Below are positions 10,129 through 19,396 of a stretch of 64,000 bases of DNA, piece by piece. The translations under genes and the position numbers were made by a program. Origin of the DNA: Desulfobacteraceae bacterium (GTDB lineage Bacteria > Desulfobacterota > Desulfobacteria > Desulfobacterales > Desulfosarcinaceae); NCBI GenBank assembly GCA_013003715.1, contig JABDIN010000072.1:1-64000 (forward strand), in the 5' to 3' direction. The notes under the pieces are model-generated. The model saw only the letters and a list, made by a program, of their open reading frames with translations. It was not told the origin of the DNA and did no database searches. Each line of letters begins with the position of its first letter. Positions within the stretch are counted from its first letter, which is position 1.

Positions 10129-10430
10129 TCGTACCCTATGGACATGTTATCGTATTGGCCGGCATCATATTTTTGCTCGGCCTGCTCTGCGCGGTGACCC
10201 GGCGCAATCTCATCATGATCGTTCTGGGCATTGAAATCATGCTGAATGCCGGTGCCCTGGCATTCATCGGCGCATCCCTGCGCTGGCAACAGATGGGGGG
10301 GCAGGCCGTGGCCTTATTCATTCTCGCTATTGCCGCAGCCGAGGTGTCCATCGGACTGGCGTTAATTGTCAGTGTGTACCGGAAATACGGGACGATTCAT
10401 GTGGATATACTGGAGAAATCAACTCGTTAA
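10125..10430 (+). CDS. nuoK: NADH-quinone oxidoreductase subunit K
   Basis: NuoK (ND4L), 101 residues with three helices. The two buried glutamates of the E-channel are present: Glu in IVLGIEIMLNAG and Glu in AIAAAEVSIGLAL. The length is typical. It overlaps nuoJ by four bases and lies 32 bases before nuoL. Confidence 0.95.
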   Translation: MIVPYGHVIVLAGIIFLLGLLCAVTRRNLIMIVLGIEIMLNAGALAFIGASLRWQQMGGQAVALFILAIAAAEVSIGLALIVSVYRKYGTIHVDILEKSTR

Positions 10431-10462
10431 AACGCTTGAACAATAGAGACAAGTAATCACCC

Positions 10463-12382
10463 ATGACAACCACCGCATTCACACATCCATCCGTCCTGGC
10501 CGCCGTCTTAACGGCGCTGCCGCCGTTTCTGGCCTTTGTGCTCATCATGCTCTTTTTACAACGGCACCGGGTCCTTGCCGCGGCCTTGGCCATCGGGACT
10601 TCCGGCCTGTCGCTGTGCACCGCCGTATACTTGTTGGTGCGCCACGGATCAGGCGTCCCGGCCGTGCAATACCAGGCGGAATGGCTGGTTTCGGGCAATA
10701 TCAAAATCTCTGCGGGTGCCGTGTTGGACCCCACCAGTATCTTCATGCTTTGCGTGGTGACGGTCATCTGCTTTCTGGTCCAGGTCTATTCCCTGGGGTA
10801 TATGGCCAAGGATCCGGGTTTTTCCAGATATTATGCCTATATGGCCTTTTTTGAAGGTGCGATGACAGCCCTGGTGCTCTCCCCTTCCCTGCTCCAGCTC
10901 TATGTATTCTGGGAACTGGTTGGCCTGGCCTCCTATCTGTTGATCGGTTTCTGGTATGAAAAATTCAGTGCCAGCGAAGCCGGTAAAAAAGCCTTTGTCA
11001 TGACCCGGCTGGGAGATGTGGCTTTTCTGCTGGGCATGCTGGTGCTCCTGTCCCACCTGGGGAACCTGGACATCAACGAACTGAATTCAGCCGGGGTGAT
11101 CAATGCGCTGTCACCCGGCGTTCTCACCATGTCCGTCTTATTGATCTTCGGCGGCATCATCGGTAAAAGCGCCCAGTTCCCGCTGTTAACCTGGTTACCG
11201 GACGCCATGGAAGGCCCGACACCGGTGAGTGCCCTGCTCCATTCGGCCACCATGGTGGCCGCCGGTGTATTTCTGTTCGCACGGTTGTTTCCTCTTTTTT
11301 CGGCTTCATCGACAGCCATGAGCGTGTGCCTGGCCATCGGCACCATCAGTATGCTTCTCACCTCCACCATGGCCATGGTGAGCCGGGATATAAAAAAAGT
11401 ATGGGCCTACTCCACCATCAGTCAACTGGGGTTTATGATCATGGGGCTGGCCGCCGGCGGATTTGTGGCCGGGACCTTCCACCTCACGACCCATGCCGGA
11501 TTCAAGGCCCTTCTGTTCCTATGCTCCGGTGTGTTTATCCACCATTATAACACCAATGATATTTTTGAAATGAGCCGGATGGGGGCTAAAAGTCTGAAAA
11601 TCCCCATGTTTTTCATCATCATTGCCGCTGCCGCACTGGCCGGTATACCGCCGTTTTCCGGTTTTTTCAGCAAGGAACTCATCCTCATGCAATTGAGCGG
11701 GCTGGACAACCCGCTCTGGCTGGCAGCCGGTGTGATCGGGGCGATTCTCACCTCCTACTACAGCTTTCGCCTGATTTTTATCCTCCTCAGGCCCGGTGCA
11801 AATATGGGAGCAGCAGATCGATCGATCCGGACAAACTCGAACACCCACGGCCATCACCATGATTCCCGGTCGGAATGGTTGATGGGCCTTCCCCTGTTGT
11901 TTTTGGCCCTCGTGACCGTCTCCATCGGTTTTTTCCAGGATCAGTTTTCACATCTGCTCAGTCCGGAAGCCACGGCAGATGCCGCCCATGCGGCTGAACA
12001 CATCAGCTGGCTGCCGTTTCTGGCCGTTGGACTTTGCGTGTCCGGTGCCCTTTGGGCCTGGGTTGAATATGGCCGCCGCGGATCTGCTCAAATCGGTATC
12101 GCCGAACGCCTCCCCGTGATCCGGGCTCTTTTTGCAGAGCGCTGGTACATGGACAAGATATATCGCTGGCTGCTGGATCATGTGATCTACGGCGGTGTCT
12201 CCCGTGCCTGTGCCACCAACGATAAAAAAGTGATTGACGGCAGCCTCGACAGTTTTGCCCGGGGGGCGGTTGATTCCGGCAAAATACTTTCAAAACTTCA
12301 CATGACGAATATACAGGCCAAATTAATGTCGGCGTTTGTGATCATTTTGTTGCTGGCGTTGTATTCATTTTTCGAGGCATAA
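10463..12382 (+). CDS. nuoL: NADH-quinone oxidoreductase subunit L
   Basis: NuoL (ND5), 639 residues, the distal antiporter-like proton pump with the long lateral helix at its C-terminus. Pumping residues are present: Glu in FWELVGLASY (equivalent to E. coli E144) and Lys in GKSAQFPLLTWLPDAM (K229 equivalent), followed by GPTPVSALLHSATMVAAG. A His-rich loop lies near residue 460 (NTHGHHHD). Length and motifs are ordinary for the family. Confidence 0.95.
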   Translation: MTTTAFTHPSVLAAVLTALPPFLAFVLIMLFLQRHRVLAAALAIGTSGLSLCTAVYLLVRHGSGVPAVQYQAEWLVSGNIKISAGAVLDPTSIFMLCVVTVICFLVQVYSLGYMAKDPGFSRYYAYMAFFEGAMTALVLSPSLLQLYVFWELVGLASYLLIGFWYEKFSASEAGKKAFVMTRLGDVAFLLGMLVLLSHLGNLDINELNSAGVINALSPGVLTMSVLLIFGGIIGKSAQFPLLTWLPDAMEGPTPVSALLHSATMVAAGVFLFARLFPLFSASSTAMSVCLAIGTISMLLTSTMAMVSRDIKKVWAYSTISQLGFMIMGLAAGGFVAGTFHLTTHAGFKALLFLCSGVFIHHYNTNDIFEMSRMGAKSLKIPMFFIIIAAAALAGIPPFSGFFSKELILMQLSGLDNPLWLAAGVIGAILTSYYSFRLIFILLRPGANMGAADRSIRTNSNTHGHHHDSRSEWLMGLPLLFLALVTVSIGFFQDQFSHLLSPEATADAAHAAEHISWLPFLAVGLCVSGALWAWVEYGRRGSAQIGIAERLPVIRALFAERWYMDKIYRWLLDHVIYGGVSRACATNDKKVIDGSLDSFARGAVDSGKILSKLHMTNIQAKLMSAFVIILLLALYSFFEA

Positions 12383-12391
12383 GGATACCAT

Positions 12392-13867
12392 ATGGACATT
12401 ACCAATGCCCAGTTTCCGTTTCTCTCCACCATACTGCTCGTCTGCATTGCGGGATTATTGGGTATTTTATGCACACCAGGCCATCGGCATTCCATGATCA
12501 GGTGGATCAGTACCCTATGCGCGGGTATCACCATGGTATTATCCGCATATCTGTTTTTCGCCTATGACAAGGTGACAGGCGGATATCAGTTTGCTGAGAA
12601 TATACCCTGGGTGCCGTCCATGGGCATCCAGTATTTCAACGCAGTGGACGGATTCAGCCTCCCCATGCTGCTATTGACCGGTATTGTCTTTTTCACCGGC
12701 GTTTTAGCCATGTGGGATCTGGAATACAGGGTAAAAGAATTTTTCGGCCTCATCGTCCTCCTGGTGCTTGGTGTTTACGGCATGTTCATGAGCCTGGACC
12801 TGTTCTTCATTTTTATCTGGTACGATGTTTCCCTTTTCCCTATGTACCTGCTCATCGCGGTGTGGGGCAGCACCCGTAAAGAGTATGGGGCCATGAAGCT
12901 GACGCTCTACCTGTTGGCCGGCAGTGCACTGATCCTTCCGGCCCTGGTCTATATCTATACCGCATCCGGGCTCAATACATTCAATGTACTGGCACTTTCC
13001 CAATCCGGCCTTTTTTCCACCGACCAACAGAAATTCCTATTTATCCTCATCTATATCGGATTCGGGATTCTCGCCGGCATCTGGCCTTTTCATACCTGGT
13101 CTCCGGTGGGACATGTGGCCGCACCCACAGGTGTGAGCATGATCCACGCCGGTGTTCTGATGAAGATCGGCGCATTCGGCGTCCTGCGGGTCGGTATGTT
13201 TATATGCCCGGAAGGATGGCAGTACTGGGCGCACCTTATGGCCGTTCTTGCGACCATCGGAATCGTTTACGGCGTCTTTGCCGGGTTGCAGCAGACGGAT
13301 CTGAAGTATGTCATCGGATACTCAAGTGTCTCCCACATGGGCATTGTCGGCCTCGGACTGGCCACAATGACCGTCGAGGGATTGAACGGCGCGGTATTCC
13401 AGATGTTCGCCCACGGCATCATGACCGCTTTGTTCTTCTCGGCCGTGGGGTATATTTATGACCATACGCACACAAAGTCGATTCCGGAACTGGGCGGGTT
13501 GACGAAAATCATGCCCCGGGCGACCTTTTATTTCATCTTCGCGGCACTTACCGGTATCGGTGTACCCTGCCTGGCAAGTTTCTGGGCGGAGTTGACGGTG
13601 TTCATCTCGGCGTTCAGGACTTATCCCCTTTATGGTACTTTGGCCGTGTGCGCGCTGGCGGTAAGTGCGTTGTACATGCTCCGGGTGGTTCAGCGCACCT
13701 GTTATGGCCCGAAAAACGACAAGTTTGCCCATATACCGGATATTTCGTTGACCAGAAGCATCCCCCGGATGATTCTGGTGTCGGTGATCGTCTTATTCGG
13801 ACTGTTTCCATCCATCATGTTCGATATCATCCGAACCGCTTCCACAACATTTATGAACAGGCTGTAG
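12392..13867 (+). CDS. nuoM: NADH-quinone oxidoreductase subunit M, divergent pumping residues
   Basis: NuoM (ND4), 491 residues and about 14 helices, an antiporter-like subunit. Two residues central to proton pumping in E. coli NuoM differ. The helix-5 glutamate (E144) is Asp145 in FIWYDVSLFPMY. The helix-7 lysine (K234) aligns with Leu227 in GFGILAGIWPFHTW, and the following WLPDAH reads WSPVGH. The helix-8 lysine (HAGVLMKIG) and the helix-12 glutamate (FWAELTVF) are kept. The frame is intact, so this is divergence, not decay. It starts nine bases after nuoL and ends two bases before nuoN. Confidence 0.95.
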   Translation: MDITNAQFPFLSTILLVCIAGLLGILCTPGHRHSMIRWISTLCAGITMVLSAYLFFAYDKVTGGYQFAENIPWVPSMGIQYFNAVDGFSLPMLLLTGIVFFTGVLAMWDLEYRVKEFFGLIVLLVLGVYGMFMSLDLFFIFIWYDVSLFPMYLLIAVWGSTRKEYGAMKLTLYLLAGSALILPALVYIYTASGLNTFNVLALSQSGLFSTDQQKFLFILIYIGFGILAGIWPFHTWSPVGHVAAPTGVSMIHAGVLMKIGAFGVLRVGMFICPEGWQYWAHLMAVLATIGIVYGVFAGLQQTDLKYVIGYSSVSHMGIVGLGLATMTVEGLNGAVFQMFAHGIMTALFFSAVGYIYDHTHTKSIPELGGLTKIMPRATFYFIFAALTGIGVPCLASFWAELTVFISAFRTYPLYGTLAVCALAVSALYMLRVVQRTCYGPKNDKFAHIPDISLTRSIPRMILVSVIVLFGLFPSIMFDIIRTASTTFMNRL

Positions 13868-13869
13868 AT

Positions 13870-15288
13870 ATGAACTGGACGCTGTTTCAACCCGAGCTCT
13901 ATTATTTCATGGTCGTCATGGTATTTCTCACCGTTTCCATGTTGAATTCGGTTTCCGTAAAGACCAATTACTATACGGCTTTGATATCAGCGGTAATCGG
14001 TGTGGCTGTCTGCACGATGAGCCTACGGGTGAACGGAACCCTGTTCTACAATACCTATCGCGTGGATTTATATTCCCAATTGTTCAAACTGATGCTGGCC
14101 GTGGGCATGTTCCTGGTCATTTCCGTCTGTAATAAACTCAAATCGGTTGACGACTCAAGGCATCCCGAATTTTATCTGCTGGTGGCTACTGCCACCCTGG
14201 CGATGATGATGCTGACCAGCGCCGTTCATCTGCTCACCATTTATATCTGCCTGGAATTGTCGAGCTACTCCCTGTATATTCTTGTTTTCCTGAGAAAAGA
14301 CCAAGAAACGGGTGTAAACACCGCCTTGAAATACTTCCTCACCGGTGCATCCGCTTCCGCCGTCATGCTGTTTGGATTCGCGCTGGTATACGGAAAATTT
14401 CCATCCATATATCTGGCTGATCTGGTTGAAAGTATACCCCGGTTTATCGATCAACCGTCCGTATCCATCGGTATGCTCCTGATGCTCTGCGGTTTCTTTT
14501 TCAAACTCGGTGTGTTTCCGTTCCACTTCTGGCTACCGGACACTTACGAGGGGTCGGCAAACGAAACAACAACGTTCATCGCCACTGTATCCAAGGTGGC
14601 GGCCATCGCCATCATGATCCGGATGGTGGCCCTCATTGGCGGCAACAGTGTTTACCTGATCAAGGTCCTCATCGGCATCAGCGTGATCACCATGACCCTG
14701 GGCAACCTTTGCGCCATTGCGCAACAGGACCTCAAACGCTTGCTGGCATACTCGAGTATTGCCCATGCCGGTTATGTGCTTCTCGGTATCCTGTGCATGA
14801 GCCCCAACGGATACACCGGGGCTGTCTTTTATGCGGTGACGATTCTGCTGCTGAAGTTCACCTGCTTTATGGTCGTGATATCCATCTCCAAAAAGGGCGA
14901 GAGCCCTTCAGTGGATCAACTGGCCGGTCTGCACCGCCGTTCACCCCTGTTGGCCCTGGCCCTGATGCTCGCCCTGTTCGGCCTGGCCGGTATCCCCCCC
15001 ACCATCGGCTTTTCCGGAAAACTGCTGATCTTTACGGCAGCGATGAACAACGGATACTTCCTACTGGTGTTTATCGCCATGGTGAACGTGGTCATCTCCC
15101 TTTATTATTATCTGCTGGTGCTCAAGGCCGCCTACCTGAAGGAGCCGGTGGATGACATCCAACCCCTGCACGTCCCATTTCCCCAAAAGGTATTGACCAC
15201 GGCGCTGATTATCACGATTGTCACCATCGGCATATTCCCGACATATCTGATTGATCTGGCCGATGCTGCCGTGAAATATCTGATGTAG
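13870..15288 (+). CDS. nuoN: NADH-quinone oxidoreductase subunit N
   Basis: NuoN (ND2), 472 residues from ATG 13870 (MNWTLFQPEL), an antiporter-like subunit at the centre of the membrane arm. Glu in ICLELSSYSLY, Lys in FFKLGVFPFHFWLPD and Lys in ATVSKVA correspond to the known functional residues. The usual AP-rich segment after YEG reads SANETTTF, a divergent variant. It is the last gene of the complex I operon; no strong terminator hairpin is visible downstream. Confidence 0.94.
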   Translation: MNWTLFQPELYYFMVVMVFLTVSMLNSVSVKTNYYTALISAVIGVAVCTMSLRVNGTLFYNTYRVDLYSQLFKLMLAVGMFLVISVCNKLKSVDDSRHPEFYLLVATATLAMMMLTSAVHLLTIYICLELSSYSLYILVFLRKDQETGVNTALKYFLTGASASAVMLFGFALVYGKFPSIYLADLVESIPRFIDQPSVSIGMLLMLCGFFFKLGVFPFHFWLPDTYEGSANETTTFIATVSKVAAIAIMIRMVALIGGNSVYLIKVLIGISVITMTLGNLCAIAQQDLKRLLAYSSIAHAGYVLLGILCMSPNGYTGAVFYAVTILLLKFTCFMVVISISKKGESPSVDQLAGLHRRSPLLALALMLALFGLAGIPPTIGFSGKLLIFTAAMNNGYFLLVFIAMVNVVISLYYYLLVLKAAYLKEPVDDIQPLHVPFPQKVLTTALIITIVTIGIFPTYLIDLADAAVKYLM

Positions 15289-15385
15289 ACCTGCATGACA
15301 AACCCTATGCATCGATGCAAATGTAACGCATAAAAATAACAATGCGCTTGTGTGATAACTGAAAAAGAAAAGGGAGTGACACCTC

Positions 15386-16804
15386 TTGAGAGAAACACTG
15401 AAAAGATTATTCGAACTGATTGACGACTACCTCAATATAACCGCAACGGATCATCCGGTGGTGAACTACCTGCCCCCCGAAGAATTGTCTGCACGCCTGC
15501 CATTGACCATCGGAGAAGATGGAGAGGATATCAAGCAATCGCTCGAACACATCAGCACCTATTTGAAATATGCGGTACAAACCGGTAATCCGTTTTTTCT
15601 GAATCAGCTCTATGCCGGATTCAATATGCCGGCATTTATCGGTGACGTCATCACCAGCCTGACCAACACTTCCATCTACACTTATGAAGTGGCGCCGGTG
15701 GCCGTAATGATGGAACTGGAGCTGGTAAAAAAAATGAACGAATTCACTGGATTCACAGATGGTGACGGCACCTTCCTCACCGGGGGCAGCAATGCCAATC
15801 TGGTGTCTATGTTCACGGCCCGAAATCAAAAAATATCCGATGTCAAGCAATCCGGATTGTATGGTCAGAAACCCCTCATCGCCTACGTATCGGATCAGGC
15901 CCACTATTCATTCGGTACAGCCGCCAATATGCTTGGATTGGGCGTCGGAAACCTCGTTAAAATAAAAACCGATGCCGGGGGGCGCATGATCGTCTCCGAT
16001 TTGGTGGATCATATCGAAGGTTCCATTGCATCCGGACATGTGCCGTTTTTCATCGGGGCAACAGCCGGCACAACCGTTAAAGGCGCCTTCGATCCCATCG
16101 ACGAGATTGCGGACCGGTGCAAAGAATATGGCTGCTGGCTACACGTGGACGGCGCATTCGGCGGTTCCGCCATACTGAGCCGAAACCACCGGCACCTGTT
16201 AAACGGCATCGGCCGGGCGGATTCGTTTGCATGGGACCCTCACAAACTGATGAACATCCCCTTGATCTGTGCGGCACTTCTTGTCAAAAAGAAGGGGATC
16301 TTCAACCAGAATCTGATCGCGCTGGACACGGATTATCTCTACCATGAAAGCGAATCGTGCGCCTATGACCTTGGGAAAAAGTCCATTCAATGCGGCAGAC
16401 GGGTGGATGTGTTGAAATTGTGGCTCTCCTGGAAATATCATGGGGATGCCGGATATGAAAAAAGAGTGATGCGTTTATTTGACCTGGCTGATTATATGGC
16501 GGAATGTGTATCACGCGCCGATAATCTGGAGCTTTTGGCACCTGTCCAGTCGTTCACCGTCTGTTTCAGGTACAAAGCCCCGGCCGGTAAGGATGCAAAT
16601 GCACTCAACAAAACCATACGCGACAATCTATGGACCAGGGGTCAATGCATGGTGAATTACGGATACGTAAACGAACGGCTCGCCATCCGCTTTGTAGCCG
16701 CCAATCCCGATCTGGACAACTCCCACATTGACCGGTTCATCTCCTACATTCAAGAAGAAGGCGCCCGGCTACTCGCCGCCCCGGGTGACGAAATGAAATA
16801 TTAA
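15386..16804 (+). CDS. PLP-dependent decarboxylase of the animal GAD/CSAD type
   Basis: Group II PLP decarboxylase, 472 residues. The strings TAGTTVKGAFDPIDEIAD, WLHVDGAFGGSAILSR, HRHLLNGI, WDPHKLMNIP (PLP lysine) and QCGRRVDVLKLWL resemble animal glutamate and cysteine-sulfinate decarboxylases more than E. coli GadB. Glutamate (to GABA), cysteine sulfinate (to hypotaurine) or aspartate (to beta-alanine, as for PanP-like enzymes) are all possible substrates; I cannot choose from sequence. The start is TTG 15386 with AGGGAG nine bases upstream. It follows nuoN by 97 bases and is convergent with the AEC permease. Confidence 0.85.
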   Translation: MRETLKRLFELIDDYLNITATDHPVVNYLPPEELSARLPLTIGEDGEDIKQSLEHISTYLKYAVQTGNPFFLNQLYAGFNMPAFIGDVITSLTNTSIYTYEVAPVAVMMELELVKKMNEFTGFTDGDGTFLTGGSNANLVSMFTARNQKISDVKQSGLYGQKPLIAYVSDQAHYSFGTAANMLGLGVGNLVKIKTDAGGRMIVSDLVDHIEGSIASGHVPFFIGATAGTTVKGAFDPIDEIADRCKEYGCWLHVDGAFGGSAILSRNHRHLLNGIGRADSFAWDPHKLMNIPLICAALLVKKKGIFNQNLIALDTDYLYHESESCAYDLGKKSIQCGRRVDVLKLWLSWKYHGDAGYEKRVMRLFDLADYMAECVSRADNLELLAPVQSFTVCFRYKAPAGKDANALNKTIRDNLWTRGQCMVNYGYVNERLAIRFVAANPDLDNSHIDRFISYIQEEGARLLAAPGDEMKY

Positions 16805-16812
16805 AATTAGGC

Positions 16813-16848
16813 GCATGCGATGATAATTCCGCCATTATCGCCGTATGC
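16813..16848. terminator. Imperfect stem-loop between convergent genes
   Basis: Two 15-base arms (16813-16827 and 16834-16848) match at 12 of 15 positions around a six-base loop, between the convergent decarboxylase and permease genes. No T-run follows, so a terminator role is only suggested by position. Confidence 0.3.
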
Positions 16849-16910
16849 ATATGTCTCAGAGAGCCGCCACCTGTTCAAAGATACCCCGGATAACTTTAGA
16901 CCGCCTTCTG

Positions 16911-17822
16911 TCAGATCAACCAGGTAATCAAATAGTAGAGCATCGGGAGGGTCGCAAAACTGGCGATAACGCCGATACCCACCAGGGCGGCCGTGAGCGA
17001 TGGCGACAACCTCGCCGAAACCGCCAGGGCACCGGCCGAAACCATGGGCGGCATACCGGATTCGAATATCGAAACTTCCACAATTTCTCCGCTCAGTCCC
17101 AGCACCCGGCAACCGAAAAGGGCCAAAACCGGCATCGCCACAAGCTTGACCAATAGACCGATTGTCAACTGGGATCTCACATCCTTACGAAGCCGGAAAC
17201 TGAGTTGGAATCCAACGGCGGTCATGATGACCGGCACCAGAGTTGAGGCCAGCATTTCCAGTAGTTCAACCATAATCGCCGGATAAGTCGCCGGTTTAAG
17301 TAGAAACCCAAGGACCAGTGCCATAAAGGGTGGGAAAGCGATAATATTTTTCGTCACCTGACCTGCCGAGGTTTTTCCGGCATCACCGCCATAAACGGCA
17401 ACAATCACCGCCCCATAAACGGCCAGGGCGAGAAAAGACCCCAGTTGATCATAAATAACCGCATAAGGGACAGCCTGATCACCAAAAAAAACCTTTACCA
17501 TCGGTATTCCGAGAAAAGAGGTGTTTCCCAGTGGGATCAGCAGCAGCATGCAACCCGTTGTCGAACGCTCCCATTTCCGCCAATGGGATAAGATGAGGAC
17601 GGCCGCAACTGATATGGCCAGCATACCCCAGGGCATTACTGCGGGTACCAATACCCGGGTCGACAACACCAGCTCCTGAATCTTCAGTAAAATAAGCGCC
17701 GGAAGTGAGATATAAATGACAAAAAGATTCAGCATATTTCCGGTTCCCTCCGGAAAAACACGAATGCGCCTGAGGATGATTCCTAATATCATTAAGGTGA
17801 CGATGACGATAAAGTTTTCCAA
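16911..17822 (-). CDS. AEC-family (auxin efflux carrier type) permease
   Basis: An integral membrane protein of 303 residues with about ten helices in two halves, the arrangement of AEC/YfdV/MdcF transporters. Characteristic features are the N-terminal LGIILRRI, N-P-rich helix breaks (PLGNTSFLGIP) and the C-terminal FESGMPPMVSAGALA. Members export or import organic acids or amino-acid-like anions; the substrate is unknown here. Being convergent with the decarboxylase does not by itself imply joint function, though amino-acid/amine exchange is conceivable. About 1 kb of non-coding accessory DNA lies upstream of it. Confidence 0.85.
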   Translation of the reverse strand: MENFIVIVTLMILGIILRRIRVFPEGTGNMLNLFVIYISLPALILLKIQELVLSTRVLVPAVMPWGMLAISVAAVLILSHWRKWERSTTGCMLLLIPLGNTSFLGIPMVKVFFGDQAVPYAVIYDQLGSFLALAVYGAVIVAVYGGDAGKTSAGQVTKNIIAFPPFMALVLGFLLKPATYPAIMVELLEMLASTLVPVIMTAVGFQLSFRLRKDVRSQLTIGLLVKLVAMPVLALFGCRVLGLSGEIVEVSIFESGMPPMVSAGALAVSARLSPSLTAALVGIGVIASFATLPMLYYLITWLI

Positions 17823-18371
17823 AATTGAACCACTCCGTTAATACCTTTGGGTGCAGAAGAGTTTTTGGTTATACCACCTTAAGACTTCCTGATAAGTCCG
17901 GAAAGACCCTTCAACCGCAGCAACCGGATCATTTTATCATGGGTCGCCTTCAACTCCTGCCCGTTTCGGTCTTGTTGCTATACCGATTTATCCTTCTTTT
18001 GCCTGTTTGACTTGCCATTCCTCTCTGGATCATCCAATATGATTTATTATATATCTGAATCTTGCACCGCATGACAGAAGACGCAAAGACCTGTAACCCA
18101 TTCAAGGTAAAACAGAACCATTTTTCCCGATATTTTCGTCTTATTTTTCTACAAGCTGCTAAATTCATCCATCATCATTATTAGCAAATAATGGGGACAG
18201 CGCCAACATCCATAAATTCACATATTGACTTATTTATATTTTGATGGAGGTAGGCCTATTAGTATGATTCTATGTATGTTTAACCTTAACCATCTGATAA
18301 TATACATATAATTCTATTTTTAGAACAACTGTTCGCATGACAGGTGGATTTGGACGAATTGTCAAATAAAT

Positions 18372-18432
18372 AGTTGACTCATTAGTCTACCAACTCGAGG
18401 ATAAAGGGTATTTTCAGACTGATAAGTCAACT
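18372..18432. repeat. 17-bp inverted repeat with 27-base loop
   Basis: The arms AGTTGACTCATTAGTCT (18372-18388) and the reverse complement of 18416-18432 agree at 15 of 17 positions. The two differences (C/T and T/C) leave G-T type pairs in a folded strand. No T-run follows. Likely a palindromic mobile or REP-like unit. Confidence 0.5.
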
Positions 18433-18521
18433 AACGAAATTTTGTCGGCCAAACAGGTTGAAAATAACTGGACTATTTGGTCTTTAAAACGCTATTCGTT
18501 ATGCTTTGATTGAATTTTAAA

Positions 18522-18651
18522 GTCCCGTAGGGGTAAGTTTTGAGAAACTGGTGCCCTAAATTTAAACGGTCAAAAGACCTATTTTATGGAATTAAATATT
18601 CTACGATTAGGTATTGATAGAATTGTTGTATTACCTTGCAGCCTACGGGAC
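18522..18651. repeat. 130-base unit bounded by perfect 10-bp inverted repeat
   Basis: GTCCCGTAGG at 18522-18531 is the perfect reverse complement of CCTACGGGAC at 18642-18651. The enclosed 110 bases are AT-rich and non-coding. The outer sequence resembles GTCCCGTAGGGAC-type dispersed palindromes known from other bacteria (from memory, unverified). A small non-autonomous element is plausible. Confidence 0.45.
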
Positions 18652-18835
18652 AGCAAAGGCCGGGCCACTTCGGGAAATAGTGGACGTTGAGGACGCCGGT
18701 CAGTAATTCTGCTTTCAATAGATCGATTATTTGCAACAATCGACTCAAAAGGTAAAGCCACCTTGACTGTATTGACGGGTGTGGCTAAAAATCCCTAAAG
18801 AGCCGATAACACTAAGTAGTTAATATGGATTTCTC

Positions 18836-19285
18836 ATGAAAAAACTATGGCATATAAGGAAAGCAGTGATAGATGATTCGATAGGCCTTCAAAATTGTAT
18901 GGAAACAGCTTATTCCTTTTACATGAGTAGAATGGGAGGAAAGCGTCTTCCACCAATGGATGTAGACTATTCACTTGAAATAAAAGAATTCCCATGTTGG
19001 GTTGCTGAGCATGAAGGTAAAATTATCGGTGGCTTAATCATGATGATTGATGATGAGCATGCATCAATTGCCAACGTTGCAGTACTCCCTGATATTCAGG
19101 GTCAAGGATTAGGAGGTGGGCTAATGAGATTTGCGGAAAGCATTGCCCACAAAAAGAATTTTTCGGAATTACGTTTAGCCACCCACGTGCTACTAACAGA
19201 AAATATATCTTGGTATCTACAACTAGGGTGGATTGAAATTGATAGAGATGATGTTCGAGTTTATTTTAAGAAAGAAATCAAATAA
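18836..19285 (+). CDS. GNAT-family N-acetyltransferase
   Basis: 149 residues with the GNAT fold. The acetyl-CoA loop is NVAVLPDIQGQGLGGGLM (residues about 79-96), preceded by a strand carrying WVAEHEGKIIGGLIM, and the protein ends in SWYLQLGWIEI, the usual final strand-helix-strand. The substrate is unknown. The codons are AT-rich compared with neighbouring core genes. The gene is immediately followed by an attC-like site, and small GNAT genes are frequent integron cargo, so horizontal acquisition is likely. Confidence 0.85.
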   Translation: MKKLWHIRKAVIDDSIGLQNCMETAYSFYMSRMGGKRLPPMDVDYSLEIKEFPCWVAEHEGKIIGGLIMMIDDEHASIANVAVLPDIQGQGLGGGLMRFAESIAHKKNFSELRLATHVLLTENISWYLQLGWIEIDRDDVRVYFKKEIK

Positions 19286-19308
19286 ATAGAGGCGATATTT
19301 TCCGAAAT

Positions 19309-19385
19309 ATCTAACATATAGGCGAACCAAACGGTAAACACTGTCCGCGGGAACTGCCCTGCTACACGTCAGCTCACCGTTAGGT
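19309..19385 (+). other. attC-like integron recombination site
   Basis: The segment starts with ATCTAAC (19309-19315, fits RYYYAAC) and ends with GTTAGGT (19379-19385, fits GTTRRRY), 77 bases in all, within the usual attC size range. The GC-rich centre (CCGCGG and flanks) can form a short stem. Inner L-box pairing is weak by eye. It begins 24 bases after the GNAT stop and ends 11 bases before the next start codon, exactly where cassette sites lie. Confidence 0.5.
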
Positions 19386-19396
19386 TCTGAAAAAAA

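Larger units (their letters stand above)
17823..18835. other. AT-rich non-coding patch with repeat scars
   Basis: No convincing gene is present. It contains the inverted repeats listed separately. Around 18191-18250 there is ATGGGGACAG followed by TTGACT and an AT-rich stretch, which resembles the region upstream of REP-associated tyrosine transposase genes, but no transposase frame follows. Composition differs from the flanking metabolic genes, consistent with insertion and decay of mobile DNA. Confidence 0.45.

Noticed and set aside
15308-15323. ATCGATGCAAATG shared between the region before the decarboxylase gene and the region before parA
   Set aside because: A 13-base match between two places is expected by chance many times in 64 kb; the palindromes around it differ.
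17825-18168. Two short overlapping ORFs after the AEC permease
   Set aside because: Opposite strands, no plausible domains, poor codon pattern and no convincing ribosome site; treated as non-coding.
18781-18835. A GTTAATA word before the GNAT gene as the first cassette boundary
   Set aside because: It does not fit GTTRRRY and is not complementary to the ATCTAAC at the other end of the unit, so the left boundary of the cassette cluster remains undefined.
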